From the NCBI RefSeq assembly GCF_009765445.1, contig NZ_WHOY01000031.1, positions 1,922,211 to 1,986,210 on the forward strand: a DNA stretch of 64,000 bases. The letters are read 5' to 3'. This stretch comes from Pantoea sp. BAV 3049. Lineage in GTDB: Bacteria; Pseudomonadota; Gammaproteobacteria; Enterobacterales; Enterobacteriaceae. Below are positions 1 to 8,334 of the stretch, piece after piece (position 1 is the first letter of the stretch; each line of letters opens with the position of its first letter). The notes below the pieces were generated by a model that was not told the origin of the DNA, did not search any database, and saw only the letters and a list, made by a program, of their open reading frames with translations. The position numbers were made by a program, and so were the translations under genes.

Positions 1-300
1 TAGCCCCTGATCAAAGGGGGGCTCGGCGGTCACTTCACTCAGTAACTCTTTAGGAGATAAGGAAAATATTCAGAATTTTGTTACAAACCAGTTAGTTCGA
101 TTCCTGATTAAAATTCTAAAATGCTCCGATTTTGCCTGTAACAATCCAGACAAAAATGATAGCGAATTTGTCTGCCTCTGCGGCCAGAATCCGATCAGTA
201 AACATCATTCTTTCTGGCCGCTATTAAACGCCAGGCAGACTAAACATTGAGTAAACCGAAAAACCTCATCACTCTTACTCAGTAAGGAGAAACTGATTTA

Positions 301-372
301 ATGAGCCTGATCAAAAAATGCTGGCCTGATGACCAGCCATTGCATCGGAAATTTTTCCGGGAACACCTGTAA
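301..372 (+). CDS. Possible 23-codon small ORF
   Basis: An ATG at 301 opens a 23-codon frame ending in TAA, with AAGGAG about 13 bases upstream. The peptide is basic at both ends and has WP-DDQP in the middle; I recognise no family. It lies just downstream of the nested inverted repeat at 170-240. It could be a leader peptide, a small protein or the remnant of a longer gene. It is listed only because a ribosome binding site and start codon are present; there is no homology support. Confidence 0.15.
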   Translation: MSLIKKCWPDDQPLHRKFFREHL

Positions 373-397
373 GAGGCTTTCTGGCGATGGCCTGAGA

Positions 398-418
398 TTT
401 GAGGTTTGAGGTTTGAGG
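398..418. repeat. TTTGAGG tandem repeat, 3 copies
   Basis: Three perfect head-to-tail copies of the 7-mer TTTGAGG lie about 30 bp beyond the stop codon of the Nudix gene. This is one of several short intergenic tandem repeats in the window, each with a different unit. Confidence 0.8.
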
Positions 419-449
419 CTGGCATTCGATGCCAGCCTGGCAAGAAGAA

Positions 450-995
450 TCATTCCCGGCGAGATTTCATCACATGCAGCAAAGGAACCAGGGACAGGCC
501 ATCGGGCATTTCACCCTGCGCAATCAGATCTTCTGTTTGCGAAAGCGTGAACCAGCCAGTCTCCATCACTTCATCCTGATCCTCTTCCATCCCGACAAAT
601 TCAAGATTGGTTGCCAGCCAGGTGATAAACAGCTGATCGCTGCTGCCATAAGAAGGATTAAAACGGATAATTTCCCTGATTTGACCGGCCTGATAACCCG
701 TTTCTTCCCGCAGTTCCCGGAGAGCAGCAACTTCAGGATCTTCCCCGACATCAACACCACCTGATGGGATTGCCCAGACAACTTTATCGATTAAATAACG
801 GTAATGGCGAATCAGCAGCACCTTGTCCTGCTGCATAGCCACAATGCCCACAGCGGGTCGGGGATGATGGATGGAATAAAAATCCCGGCGCTGTTGTTCA
901 GCGACGTCGATGCTCACTTTGCGTACGCTAAACCAGGGGTTTTTCACCAGTACTTCTGCGTCATGCATGTCTGCGGCGGTCAGTTCTTTCTTCAT
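450..995 (-). CDS. Nudix hydrolase
   Basis: A 181-residue Nudix-superfamily pyrophosphohydrolase, probably cytosolic, of the ADP-ribose or nucleoside-diphosphate-sugar type judged by length and general layout. The Nudix box is complete at residues 79-101: G79, E85, R93-E94 and E97-E98 followed by G100-Y101, which is the GX5EX7REUXEEXGU pattern that binds Mg2+. The start is placed at the ATG at 995, because GGAG sits eight bases upstream; a GTG at 1007 would add four residues and bury that site. It is a single gene with no operon partner. Substrate cannot be decided from sequence alone, and other Nudix activities are possible. Confidence 0.88.
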   Translation of the reverse strand: MKKELTAADMHDAEVLVKNPWFSVRKVSIDVAEQQRRDFYSIHHPRPAVGIVAMQQDKVLLIRHYRYLIDKVVWAIPSGGVDVGEDPEVAALRELREETGYQAGQIREIIRFNPSYGSSDQLFITWLATNLEFVGMEEDQDEVMETGWFTLSQTEDLIAQGEMPDGLSLVPLLHVMKSRRE

Positions 996-1076
996 CGGTT
1001 CTCCCACATCAGGTCTGTTGAGCTGTGCAGGATGATCTCATGGCCGAGATGGATGGCCCAAGTGGTTCTGTCTGAA

Positions 1077-1094
1077 ATGGAGATGGAGATGGAG
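1077..1094. repeat. ATGGAG tandem repeat, 3 copies
   Basis: Three perfect copies of ATGGAG followed by one variant (ATGAAG) end exactly where the distal selC-end repeat begins at 1101. Confidence 0.8.
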
Positions 1095-1100
1095 ATGAAG

Positions 1101-1120
1101 TGGCGGAAGATCACAGGAGT
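1101..1120. repeat. Copy of selC 3' end (att-like direct repeat)
   Basis: Twenty bases here are identical to 2971-2990, the last 20 bases of selC, and in the same orientation. A displaced tRNA 3' end at the far boundary is the usual scar left by tyrosine-recombinase islands that integrate into tRNA genes. It is read as the distal att site of the segment 1101-2990. Confidence 0.75.
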
Positions 1121-1242
1121 GCCATTCGCGCAGTAATTTATTGATTTTAATCATTTAAATTAAAACACAGAACTCATCTTATACATAACAGTATACACAT
1201 TAACGAGAGTGTACATTGCACACTCTCTTTTTCCTGCTGCTT

Positions 1243-1539
1243 TTAAGGTGCAGATGCAATTTTGCGTACAGTCATTAAAAACTCATAAGCGGTCGTATCC
1301 CAAAGCTCTGGTGAGAAATCAAAATCATATCGCCGCTTAAACTCAGATTCGACTTCATCACCATATGCGGACAGGAAATCATCAACCTCTTCTACCAGAT
1401 CTTTCAGCATCCAGTCCGGCGCGGATTGCTTAAAAAGCCCGACAATGCCTTCAATCGTATCTTCGCCATTATTGATGATGTCGTAATCCTGATTGAAATA
1501 ACCAAAAATAAGTTGGTCAAGGAAATGGAATTTTTGCAT
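1243..1539 (-). CDS. CdiI-like immunity protein
   Basis: A 98-residue acidic protein that resembles the small immunity proteins of contact-dependent growth inhibition systems. The N-terminal pattern, a hydrophobic LDQLIFGYFNQDYD stretch followed by acidic helices, recalls the CdiI_2-type family. Its predicted role is to bind and neutralise the toxin encoded just upstream and protect the producing cell and its siblings. It starts eight bases after the toxin stop codon, so the two are co-transcribed with the toxin first. The family call rests on pattern memory. The gene order and size make immunity the most likely job; an unrelated cytosolic protein remains possible. Confidence 0.7.
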   Translation of the reverse strand: MQKFHFLDQLIFGYFNQDYDIINNGEDTIEGIVGLFKQSAPDWMLKDLVEEVDDFLSAYGDEVESEFKRRYDFDFSPELWDTTAYEFLMTVRKIASAP

Positions 1540-1547
1540 TTTTAGCC

Positions 1548-2369
1548 TTAAATATCTGGAAATGCAGTGAGAATGTAATAAGGCTTGCCGTTATATTTTT
1601 GAAATTCAATAACCATTCTTACACTGCTCATTTCAATCCGCTGAGTACTTCCACGCTTAAACCCATAGCCCAGAACTTTACCGACCGGATAACGGATGGT
1701 AAGCCTGGCTCCATGCTGCCCTCCGGCCAATACGGATTTTATGGTACTTCGGTTGGCAAAGAGAGCTTTGGAGACTGCCTCTTCAGCGATACGCACATTG
1801 CTAAACGTCGTGGAAAACTGCAATCGTTTGTTTGCTTCAAACCTGGCTAACAGCTCGCTGTCGCTCTTACCTATATGAGTTGAAATAGTATGGCCGCCCG
1901 GCTTCAGATTTGTAGCTGACTCGTGCTCACGCAGCCTGATACGCCCTGCTCTCACTGCCGCTACCCTCGTAGCTCCGATAGCCAACGCGAATCCCAAAGG
2001 CACTGCAACATCGACAGTCATACCGATTTTCATCGCTGTATTATTGTCTGCCCCAAAGGCTTTTGCCATTGCAGTAGCGGCTTTGTAAGTGGCCGTGCGT
2101 GTATCTCTCCCCATAATCATCTGATTTGCAGCAGTATTGATGCTATCCAGGCTGTGAGCACCCACAACCACACAGCCTGCTTTCGTTAAGCCCGTGGGTT
2201 CAGGCGCAATACACAGAGCGGTTGCCCCTGCCAGTTCCAGAGAACCCATAACAAGACCCAGCCCGCCCAATAAACGATTACTCAGCGTCTCGCCTTCAGT
2301 AACGGTTTTATCAGACAGTGCAGCAGCGAGTTGAACCGGGGACATCACGATTTTTATGCCATCATCCAT
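1548..2369 (-). CDS. Standalone toxin with CdiA-CT RNase A-like domain
   Basis: A 273-residue protein with two parts. Residues 1-150 are rich in Gly, Ala and hydrophobic residues, like the pre-toxin or membrane-transit segments of polymorphic toxins. Residues about 155-273 match the bacterial RNase A-fold toxin domain of CdiA C-termini. It opens with GGHTISTHIGKS, has an RLQFSTTFSN block and a VLGYGFKRG block, and ends with YYILTAFP. The conserved His, Lys/Arg and C-terminal aromatic positions of that family appear present. It would cleave RNA in the cytosol of target cells. It has no signal peptide, no filamentous haemagglutinin repeats and no VENN motif, so it is not a full CdiA. It may be an effector loaded on another secretion system or a displaced cassette. 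AAAGGA precedes the ATG. Confidence 0.75.
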   Translation of the reverse strand: MDDGIKIVMSPVQLAAALSDKTVTEGETLSNRLLGGLGLVMGSLELAGATALCIAPEPTGLTKAGCVVVGAHSLDSINTAANQMIMGRDTRTATYKAATAMAKAFGADNNTAMKIGMTVDVAVPLGFALAIGATRVAAVRAGRIRLREHESATNLKPGGHTISTHIGKSDSELLARFEANKRLQFSTTFSNVRIAEEAVSKALFANRSTIKSVLAGGQHGARLTIRYPVGKVLGYGFKRGSTQRIEMSSVRMVIEFQKYNGKPYYILTAFPDI

Positions 2370-2788
2370 AATTTAATCCTTTCTGATTAAAAGATATCCT
2401 TGCGGGTAGTATCCCGGTTTTGGCTAAATCATATCCACCCTACATAAAAAAAGATTTTATGGAAAATCCTTCATACTCAACACCTTTCATTATTTTCATC
2501 TAAAATCAATCTCTTAAACGGTTAAGCATGGGTGAAGGGTGACGCATATCCTTCACCCCAGGTGTAGAATGGACGTAAAAAAACCGGCTTTCGCCGGTTC
2601 CTCTCAGTTCAGACTGTTGTGGGTTCATCACACTTCGGCAGCCAGTCGGTGTTGCTTTCCTCCGTCAGATCCAGATTGGTCTGGATACCCAGCTTTATTC
2701 ACCGCTTCAGGTAGTTCAGCCCGTATTCCCGTAAAATCCCGTCAAGCGACAGGCCGAACATCTTCATGCTCAGCGGGTCATGGGTCTG
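2370..2788. pseudogene. Intergenic region with coding remnant
   Basis: There is no intact gene. The minus strand between about 2770 and 2610 reads as short open pieces (for example SMKMFGLSLDGILREYG, then after a stop LDLTEESNTDWLPKCDE) that end right before a minus-strand terminator at 2576-2599. This looks like the decayed 3' end of a gene, perhaps of phage or island origin. I do not recognise the family. An inverted repeat GGTGAAGG/CCTTCACC lies at 2531-2557. Confidence 0.35.
2576..2599 (-). terminator. Rho-independent terminator
   Basis: The stem AACCGGC/GCCGGTT with a four-base loop (2582-2599) is followed on the minus strand by a run of T residues. It would end transcription of the decayed gene to its right, upstream of the toxin gene. 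Confidence 0.7.
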
Positions 2789-2826
<38 letters not shown>

Positions 2827-2830
2827 GTCA

Positions 2831-2890
2831 ACATCAGTTGACATCAGTTGACATCAGTTGACATCAGTTGACATCAGTTGACATCAGTTG
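2831..2890. repeat. ACATCAGTTG tandem repeat, 6 copies
   Basis: Six perfect copies of a 10-bp unit, plus a partial seventh, lie 80 bp from the selC 3' end. The junction of each pair of units spells TTGACA, the sigma-70 -35 consensus, once per helical turn on the plus strand. No good -10 box follows at the right distance. Confidence 0.9.
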
Positions 2891-2970
2891 ACATCAGGAG
2901 AACATAACTGATTGCAATAGCAGGTAGTATAAGGGATTTATTGACTGTGGGGGAATTCAGGGGGGCTAAT

Positions 2971-3065
2971 TGGCGGAAGATCACAGGAGTCGAACCTGCC
3001 CGGGACCGCTGGCGGCCCCAACTGGATTTGAAGTCCAGCCGTCTCACCGGAAACGACGATCTTCC
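2971..3065 (-). tRNA. selC: tRNA-Sec (UCA anticodon)
   Basis: A 95-nt gene nearly identical to E. coli selC. It starts GGAAGATCGTC on the minus strand, contains the TTCAAATCC region with the UCA anticodon, has the long variable arm (GGGGCCGCCAGCGGTCCC) and ends with the T-arm GGTTCGACTCC and an encoded CCA. The product is charged with serine and converted to selenocysteine, then delivered by SelB to UGA codons followed by a SECIS hairpin. Its client in this window is fdoG. The last 20 bases are repeated at 1101-1120. Confidence 0.97.
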
Positions 3066-3394
3066 TCTCTTTGAGCGGGCGAGTATAGCACTCTCACTCA
3101 CTCAAAATCTGCTTTCAGTTAACTATCAAATATTAAAAAAAGTTAAAGCAAACTTTTCTAACCTATAAAAATGTTTCCCGTAAATCCAGAAGAGTAAAAA
3201 ATGCTGAAATAATCTATGGATTATTGTTATAATTCCAAATGTAAGGATACACTCAATTTAACATTCCCCCCTGTTAAATGAAAGATTAAGATCGACTTTT
3301 TAAAAAAACCAGTGATTCTGTTTACCTGACTGAAATATCATGGATACCGATCTTTCACAGGTGCGCCGACTTACACATCGTTGAGTCAGTGAAA
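3066..3394. other. AT-rich intergenic region upstream of selC
   Basis: About 330 bp with no gene. It must carry the leftward selC promoter and the rightward promoter of the winged-helix regulator. I see no clear operator or hairpin. Confidence 0.5.
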
Positions 3395-4279
3395 ATGAAA
3401 TTCATTATTAATGGCCAGATATATTTCGATTCAGATACCGCTTCGCTTAGCCCTGTCGGGGGCAATGATGAATTGGTTCAAATCTCCAATCCGGCCAAAC
3501 GTTTATTATTGCTTTTGATTTATCATCAGGGAGAAGCTGTCAGCAGAGAGGTGATTTTTAAAAAAGTCTGGGATGACTTTGGTATGGTGTCCAGCAATAA
3601 CAATCTTAATCAGTGCATCAGCAAATTACGTCGGGTACTGAAAAATCTCGGTGCAGAAGAAGAGGTTATCTCTACCGTACCTAAGTTAGGGTTTATGCTG
3701 CTGCAACAAATCCCTGTAATGGAACTGTCAGAGGAAAATCCACCCGACGAACAACTCCCCAGCGAAGCGGAAGTGAACGAACCGGATCTGACTTCACAGG
3801 AAATCCCGGTTAAAACAGAGGCGCCGCAAACCTCTTCCGGGTCCGCCAACGGGAAAAAAGCACTTCTGCAGCGCTTAAAGGCTAGCTGCCGCTTATCACG
3901 CAACTGGTCATGGATGATCCTGTCGCTCAGCCTCATTCTGCTGGGCATTGCCGCCACTCTGGTCTGGTCCCCGGTACCGGCTGAGCGAACTGAAATCTAC
4001 GTTGGTATTGCTGGTGGTTGTAAGGTACTGATGTCACAAGACATTATGGCAGACAGAGATCAGACAGAATTAAAAGCCGGGGTGATGAACTATGCCCGAC
4101 GTCTGGCTCCACAATGCGGCAGTAATGAATACATGCTGGTGATAAAAAGTAGCTCGATAAAACCCTGGATAAATGACCTGACCCGCCTTTATTTTATGCG
4201 CTGTGGCTATCTGCGCGAGAGTAAAGCAGAGGTCTGCTGGAGCCTGAACGAACCGGCCAATTACGCTCCCCTTTCCTGA
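3395..4279 (+). CDS. Membrane-anchored winged-helix regulator (CadC/ToxR type)
   Basis: A 294-residue one-component regulator. Residues about 1-105 form an OmpR/PhoB-type winged-helix DNA-binding domain with a recognition-helix region around NNLNQCISKLRRVLK and a wing ending VPKLGFML. A linker rich in Glu and Pro follows. A single membrane span lies at about 171-191 (SWMILSLSLILLGIAATLVW), and then a periplasmic domain of about 100 residues with four cysteines (C209, C238, C266, C279). This is the CadC/ToxR layout, in which a periplasmic signal controls a cytosolic DNA-binding head. It is upstream of and co-directional with the fimbrial operon, so fimbrial control is the natural guess. ATG at 3395 is preferred to GTG at 3389. 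Confidence 0.85.
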   Translation: MKFIINGQIYFDSDTASLSPVGGNDELVQISNPAKRLLLLLIYHQGEAVSREVIFKKVWDDFGMVSSNNNLNQCISKLRRVLKNLGAEEEVISTVPKLGFMLLQQIPVMELSEENPPDEQLPSEAEVNEPDLTSQEIPVKTEAPQTSSGSANGKKALLQRLKASCRLSRNWSWMILSLSLILLGIAATLVWSPVPAERTEIYVGIAGGCKVLMSQDIMADRDQTELKAGVMNYARRLAPQCGSNEYMLVIKSSSIKPWINDLTRLYFMRCGYLRESKAEVCWSLNEPANYAPLS

Positions 4280-4302
4280 CCGCCGAAAACCGCTCTGAAC
4301 GG

Positions 4303-4331
4303 CCTCCTTATCTTATAAGGAGGTTTTTTTT
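4303..4331 (+). terminator. Rho-independent terminator
   Basis: A perfect stem CCTCCTTAT/ATAAGGAGG with a three-base loop, followed by eight T residues. It ends the regulator transcript and isolates it from the fimbrial operon. Confidence 0.9.
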
Positions 4332-4664
4332 GCCTGCCGTTTTACCAGAAACCCACTCCAGGGCACAGAAACACAGATGCTCCTTTTTTACCTTTCTGGT
4401 GAAGATTAAACGCACATTGTTTTTAACATACACTCTCTTTATACCGTGATTTATATTCTTTTTGTTACTGTTAAAAACCTTAAAAACAGAATAAAAAACT
4501 TAATAACAGAACATTCGCAGTTAATGATGAGAATTATCTGACTCCTGCGTAGGATTCTGCTCCGCCCCACCAGGAAAGGTCTGATCCGCTACCACAAGGG
4601 TAATTAAGATACAGACCAGGCCAATGGCCATGGAAATCTAAGCTTTTAATCAGGAAATCTCATA
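4332..4664. other. Upstream region of fimbrial operon
   Basis: About 330 bp, AT-rich in its first half, with no gene. It is expected to hold the fimbrial promoter. I see no invertible-element inverted repeats of the fimS type. Confidence 0.4.
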
Positions 4665-4969
4665 ATGACTAAGTACACACTGGCAGCAGCACCGAAACGA
4701 ATATCTCAACGGTATTTGTCGGCAACCAGGTCACCAGTAATGGCAACCTGGGTAACACAGGTACTGCTGAAAACGTGGAAGTTCAAATCCTGGATACCAG
4801 CAGTAAAGAGATCGATCTGACCAACGGTTTTACCGGCAAAGGTGACCTGGTTCTGGCCGCAGATGCGACAGAAGCCTCTGCAACCTATACCGCGCAATAC
4901 TACGCTAACGCCGCTGCCAGGGCTGGTACGGTAGAAGCCACTCTGCAATACGCCGTTTCCTACCAGTAA
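4665..4969 (+). pseudogene. Major fimbrial subunit, internal out-of-frame deletion
   Basis: The ATG at 4665 begins a typical pilin signal peptide (MTKYTLAAA). After the GCAGCAGC at 4683-4690 the DNA switches to a different reading frame that encodes only the last third of a type 1 pilin. That part runs from TNISTVFVGNQV to the beta-strand ending GTVEATLQYAVSYQ and a stop at 4967-4969. The middle, about 250-300 bp including the first pilin cysteine and most of the Ig fold, is missing. The product cannot be made in frame, so the operon lacks a working major subunit as sequenced. A repeat-mediated deletion across GCAGC is likely; an assembly error is the alternative. Confidence 0.8.
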
Positions 4970-5026
4970 GTTAAGTACAGGGCGTGCGGTTATCCCGTAC
5001 GCCCTGGCAGGCACAGGGAGTTCGCC

Positions 5027-5785
5027 ATGTTTTCGCTTCACTTTCGTCCGCTTATTTATGCCAGGTTAATTTTGCTGGTAAGCGGGTTATTTATTCCTGC
5101 TGTCAACGCAAGCGTCACTCTGACCGGCAGCCGGATTATTTATCCCGGCTCTGCCAGCTCGGTAGATGTGCAGTTAAAAAATAACGATAATTTCCCCTAT
5201 GTTATTCAGACATGGTTTGACAATGGAGATATAAACACTAAACCGGATGCAGTAAGCAACGTTCCGTTTATTGCTGCACCTCCTGTATTTCGTGTCCAGC
5301 CCCAAAATGGTCAGATTATTCGCGTCGCTCAGAATAAGAATAAAATACTGCCTCAGGATCGGGAATCCGTTTTCTGGTTCAACGTCCTGCAAATTCCGCC
5401 AGCTAATATCGACGCTGGCAGAAAAAACAATAAAATCCTGATCACACTTCGCACCCGAATTAAATTATTTTATCGCCCGGCTTCACTCGGTGCTCCGGAT
5501 AATTTATCCCATGAGTTGAAAGTACGGGTTGTCAGAACAGCAAATTCCTTAATGGCGGTTGAAATTATCAATCCACGCCCCTGGCACGCTTCTCTTTCCA
5601 CTCTTCAGGTGACTGCAGGCGGCGTCACCCAGATGCTGGATGCAGAGATGATCGCGCCTTTCAGCAGCAAGTCTTTTGCACTACCAGCAGGTAAAACCTT
5701 CAGGGGCAAATCTCAGGTAGTGGTGACCCTCGTTAACGATCAGGGTGCACGGATCAGTGAGCGCTATGATGTTACTTTCCCTTAG
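5027..5785 (+). CDS. Periplasmic fimbrial chaperone (PapD family)
   Basis: A 252-residue chaperone. Residues 1-28 are a signal peptide ending VNA. The first Ig domain has the PapD-family features: the G1/F1 strand region with alternating hydrophobics around PPVFRVQP, and the ESVFWFNVLQIPP signature. The second domain follows (HELKVRVV onwards). In the periplasm it holds pilin subunits by donor-strand complementation and hands them to the usher. It lies 57 bp after the broken pilin gene, and its 3' end overlaps the usher gene by 20 bp. It is the first of two chaperones in this operon. Confidence 0.93.
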   Translation: MFSLHFRPLIYARLILLVSGLFIPAVNASVTLTGSRIIYPGSASSVDVQLKNNDNFPYVIQTWFDNGDINTKPDAVSNVPFIAAPPVFRVQPQNGQIIRVAQNKNKILPQDRESVFWFNVLQIPPANIDAGRKNNKILITLRTRIKLFYRPASLGAPDNLSHELKVRVVRTANSLMAVEIINPRPWHASLSTLQVTAGGVTQMLDAEMIAPFSSKSFALPAGKTFRGKSQVVVTLVNDQGARISERYDVTFP

Positions 5786-8330
5786 TCCGGGTATCAGGCT
5801 GACACTGCTGGCATCAGTTTCTCTTCCTGCTCAGGGATGGGCTGAGGATTACTGGTTCGATCCCTCACTGTTTCAGGGATCGGCCTATGGTCAGAATCTG
5901 GCGCAGTTTAATCAGACATCCGAAACGATCACGCCAGGCAACTGGCAAGTGGATATCTTCGTTAACCAGGATTTGGTCAAAAGCAGTGAAAAAATCGCTT
6001 TTCTGGCGAACCCACGCCAGCAAAACCGCCCGGAACCGTGCCTGCCTGCCACTCTGATTCATGCCGCGCAAATTGTCCCTGCAGATCAAACTGGCGCGGC
6101 TACTGCAGAGTGCCGTTTTCTCAGCGACTGGCTACCTGAAGCAAGCTGGCAATTTGAGCAATCCAGTCTGCGCCTGCAGCTGTCGGTTCCGATGCAATAT
6201 CTGGTCAGAACACCTCGTGGCTACATCCCACCCTCTGAGTGGGACAGCGGAACGCTGGCGCTTTTTTTACGCCATAACACCAATTACACCTATACCGAAA
6301 ATACTGATAATAATTTTAATTACAGATACTTATGGAGTGGAATTCACACCGGGGCCAACCTCGGTTTGTGGCAAATACGACACCAGGGAAATCTTCGCTA
6401 CGTTGACAGCAGCACCGGTGGCAGCGCCTACCGCTATAACGCAGTCAGAAGCTGGATTCAGCACCCGATTGCCGCACTGAGCAGCACACTGATGCTGGGT
6501 GACAGCTATACCGACAGCAGTCTGTTTGGCAGCCTCGCTTTCAATGGCATCAAACTGGCAACTGATGAACGAATGTGGCCGCAGGGTAAGCGTGGCTATG
6601 CGCCCGAAGTACGGGGAACCGCAGGCAGCAGCGCACGGGTTATTGTCCGTCAGCTAGACAAGGTGGTTTATGAGACAACTGTCGCTCCTGGTCCGTTTGT
6701 TATTAACGATCTCTACAACACCAGAAATCAGGGCGATCTTGATGTTGAAATCGTCGAAGCAAACGGGAAATCCTCAACCTTCACCGTTCCCTACTCGGCG
6801 GTTCCGGATTCTGTTCGTCCCGGTAACTGGCACTATTCGCTGGCGCTGGGCCGCGTCCGTCAATATTACAGTGTGGAAAACACTTTCTTCGAAGGCGTAT
6901 TGCAGCGCGGGATCAGCAACAGCGTGACTGCCAACGTCGGATCGCGAGTTGCCGATAATTATCAGGCACTGTTACTGGGCGGCGTCTGGGCAACCCGCAT
7001 GGGCGCGTTTGGCGTGAATACCACCTGGTCTCAAGCCCGGGTGGAAAACGATAGCAGTGAACAGGGATGGCGCGCGGAAACCAGCTACAGCAAAACCTTC
7101 AGCTCCGGTACCAACCTGGTGCTGGCGGCCTACCACTACTCGACCAGCGGCTTTCGCGATCTGCAGGATGTGCTCGGCGTGCGCCGCCAGCAGTACGACG
7201 GCACAGATTATTATTCGGATACGCTCAGTCAGCGTAACCGGCTGTCGGCCACTGTCAGCCAGCCGTTCGACAGTTTTGGCACCCTGAATTTGTCGGCCAG
7301 TACCGCTGATTATTACAACAATCAGTCGCGTATCACTCAGCTACAACTGGGGTACAGCAATCAGTGGCGTCAGATCGGCTACAACATCAACGTTGCCCGC
7401 CAGCGTTCCAGCTGGGACAACGGCCGTTTCAACTACAGCGTTAACGATGACACAGGCAGCAGCAGCAAACGACGTTATACCGAGAACACCCTTTCGCTGA
7501 GCATATCAATGCCGCTGAACTGGGCAGAAAGCCGCTCTTCCGTGGCTTTTAATTACAACCAGTCTCGCAACTCGCGCTCAGGTACCACCAGCCTGACCGG
7601 CTCCGCCGGAGAAAATAGCGATCTCTTATGGTCAGGCTATGGAGGCTACGAGCGTTATCGCGATGGCAGTGGCCAGGCAACCACCTGGGGAGCAAACGCT
7701 CAGCAAAACACCCGCGTGGGTGGCCTGCGCGCGTCCTGGGATCAGGGCAGCGGCTATCGTCAGTTGGGACTTGGCGCTTCCGGTACGCTGGTGCTGCATT
7801 CCGGCGGTGCCACTCTGGGGCCTTATGCCAGCGATACCTTTGCACTGATCCATGCTGACGGTGCGCAGGGAGCTACCGTGCTGAACGGTCAGGGCGCGGT
7901 CATCGACAGTGCTGGTTACGCCATTCTGCCCTCTCTGTCTCCCTACCGGAAAAACACCATCACACTGGATACCAGAAACATGAATGCGGACGTCGAGTTA
8001 AACGGTGGCAGCAAATTGGTGGTGCCTTATGCCGGGGCAATTGCCCGCGTTGATTTAGCCACTCTGAAAGGTAAGGCGGTATTAATTAACGTTAGCAACC
8101 GTGACGGTACGGTGCCCCCAATGGGCGCAGAGGTCTTTGATGCCAACGGCACTGCTGTGGGTATGGTTGGTCAGGGTGGACAGATCTATGCACGAATTGC
8201 CAGTGCCTCCGGCACGTTGAAAGTGAAGTGGGGAAACAGTGACAGTCAGCAATGTCTGCTGCGCTATCAGTTACCGGGGGGTCAGGACGAGGCCTTTGTT
8301 GAACTCACTCAAACCTGTGAAAAGGGATAA
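5766..8330 (+). CDS. Fimbrial outer-membrane usher (FimD/PapC family)
   Basis: An 854-residue usher, full length for the family. A signal peptide (to about QGWA) precedes the N-terminal subunit-binding domain (FDPSLFQG). A 24-stranded barrel with plug follows, including the YAPEVRGTA usher signature at about 280 and the GPFVINDLY motif. It ends with the two C-terminal Ig-like domains, whose last cysteine pair is near QQCLLRYQL and LTQTCEKG. It secretes and assembles subunits across the outer membrane. The start at 5766 overlaps the chaperone gene; an upstream in-frame GTG at 5745 is less likely. The frame is intact, unlike the major pilin. Confidence 0.95.
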   Translation: MMLLSLSPGIRLTLLASVSLPAQGWAEDYWFDPSLFQGSAYGQNLAQFNQTSETITPGNWQVDIFVNQDLVKSSEKIAFLANPRQQNRPEPCLPATLIHAAQIVPADQTGAATAECRFLSDWLPEASWQFEQSSLRLQLSVPMQYLVRTPRGYIPPSEWDSGTLALFLRHNTNYTYTENTDNNFNYRYLWSGIHTGANLGLWQIRHQGNLRYVDSSTGGSAYRYNAVRSWIQHPIAALSSTLMLGDSYTDSSLFGSLAFNGIKLATDERMWPQGKRGYAPEVRGTAGSSARVIVRQLDKVVYETTVAPGPFVINDLYNTRNQGDLDVEIVEANGKSSTFTVPYSAVPDSVRPGNWHYSLALGRVRQYYSVENTFFEGVLQRGISNSVTANVGSRVADNYQALLLGGVWATRMGAFGVNTTWSQARVENDSSEQGWRAETSYSKTFSSGTNLVLAAYHYSTSGFRDLQDVLGVRRQQYDGTDYYSDTLSQRNRLSATVSQPFDSFGTLNLSASTADYYNNQSRITQLQLGYSNQWRQIGYNINVARQRSSWDNGRFNYSVNDDTGSSSKRRYTENTLSLSISMPLNWAESRSSVAFNYNQSRNSRSGTTSLTGSAGENSDLLWSGYGGYERYRDGSGQATTWGANAQQNTRVGGLRASWDQGSGYRQLGLGASGTLVLHSGGATLGPYASDTFALIHADGAQGATVLNGQGAVIDSAGYAILPSLSPYRKNTITLDTRNMNADVELNGGSKLVVPYAGAIARVDLATLKGKAVLINVSNRDGTVPPMGAEVFDANGTAVGMVGQGGQIYARIASASGTLKVKWGNSDSQQCLLRYQLPGGQDEAFVELTQTCEKG

Positions 8331-8334
8331 TCCG

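Larger units (their letters stand above)
1..449. other. Intergenic region with nested inverted repeat
   Basis: No recognisable protein family is encoded here. Bases 170-177 (GTCTGCCT) pair with 233-240 (AGGCAGAC), and inside them 180-189 (GCGGCCAGAA) pairs perfectly with 212-221 (TTCTGGCCGC). This leaves a 22-nt apical loop, so the region could form a long hairpin in RNA or DNA. It is followed by a Shine-Dalgarno-like AAGGAG near 283 and a 23-codon reading frame at 301-372. A three-copy TTTGAGG tandem repeat lies at 398-418. The left edge (about 2-20) has CCCC and GGGG arms that may be the end of a terminator from the gene to the left. Confidence 0.5.

Noticed and set aside
1548-2369. Tail of a full-length cdiA gene
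   Set aside because: The frame has its own start and ribosome binding site, and there are no haemagglutinin repeats or cdiB upstream. A terminator and repeats lie there instead.
4332-4664. Invertible fimbrial switch
   Set aside because: No pair of inverted repeats flanking a promoter-sized segment was found, and no recombinase gene is nearby.
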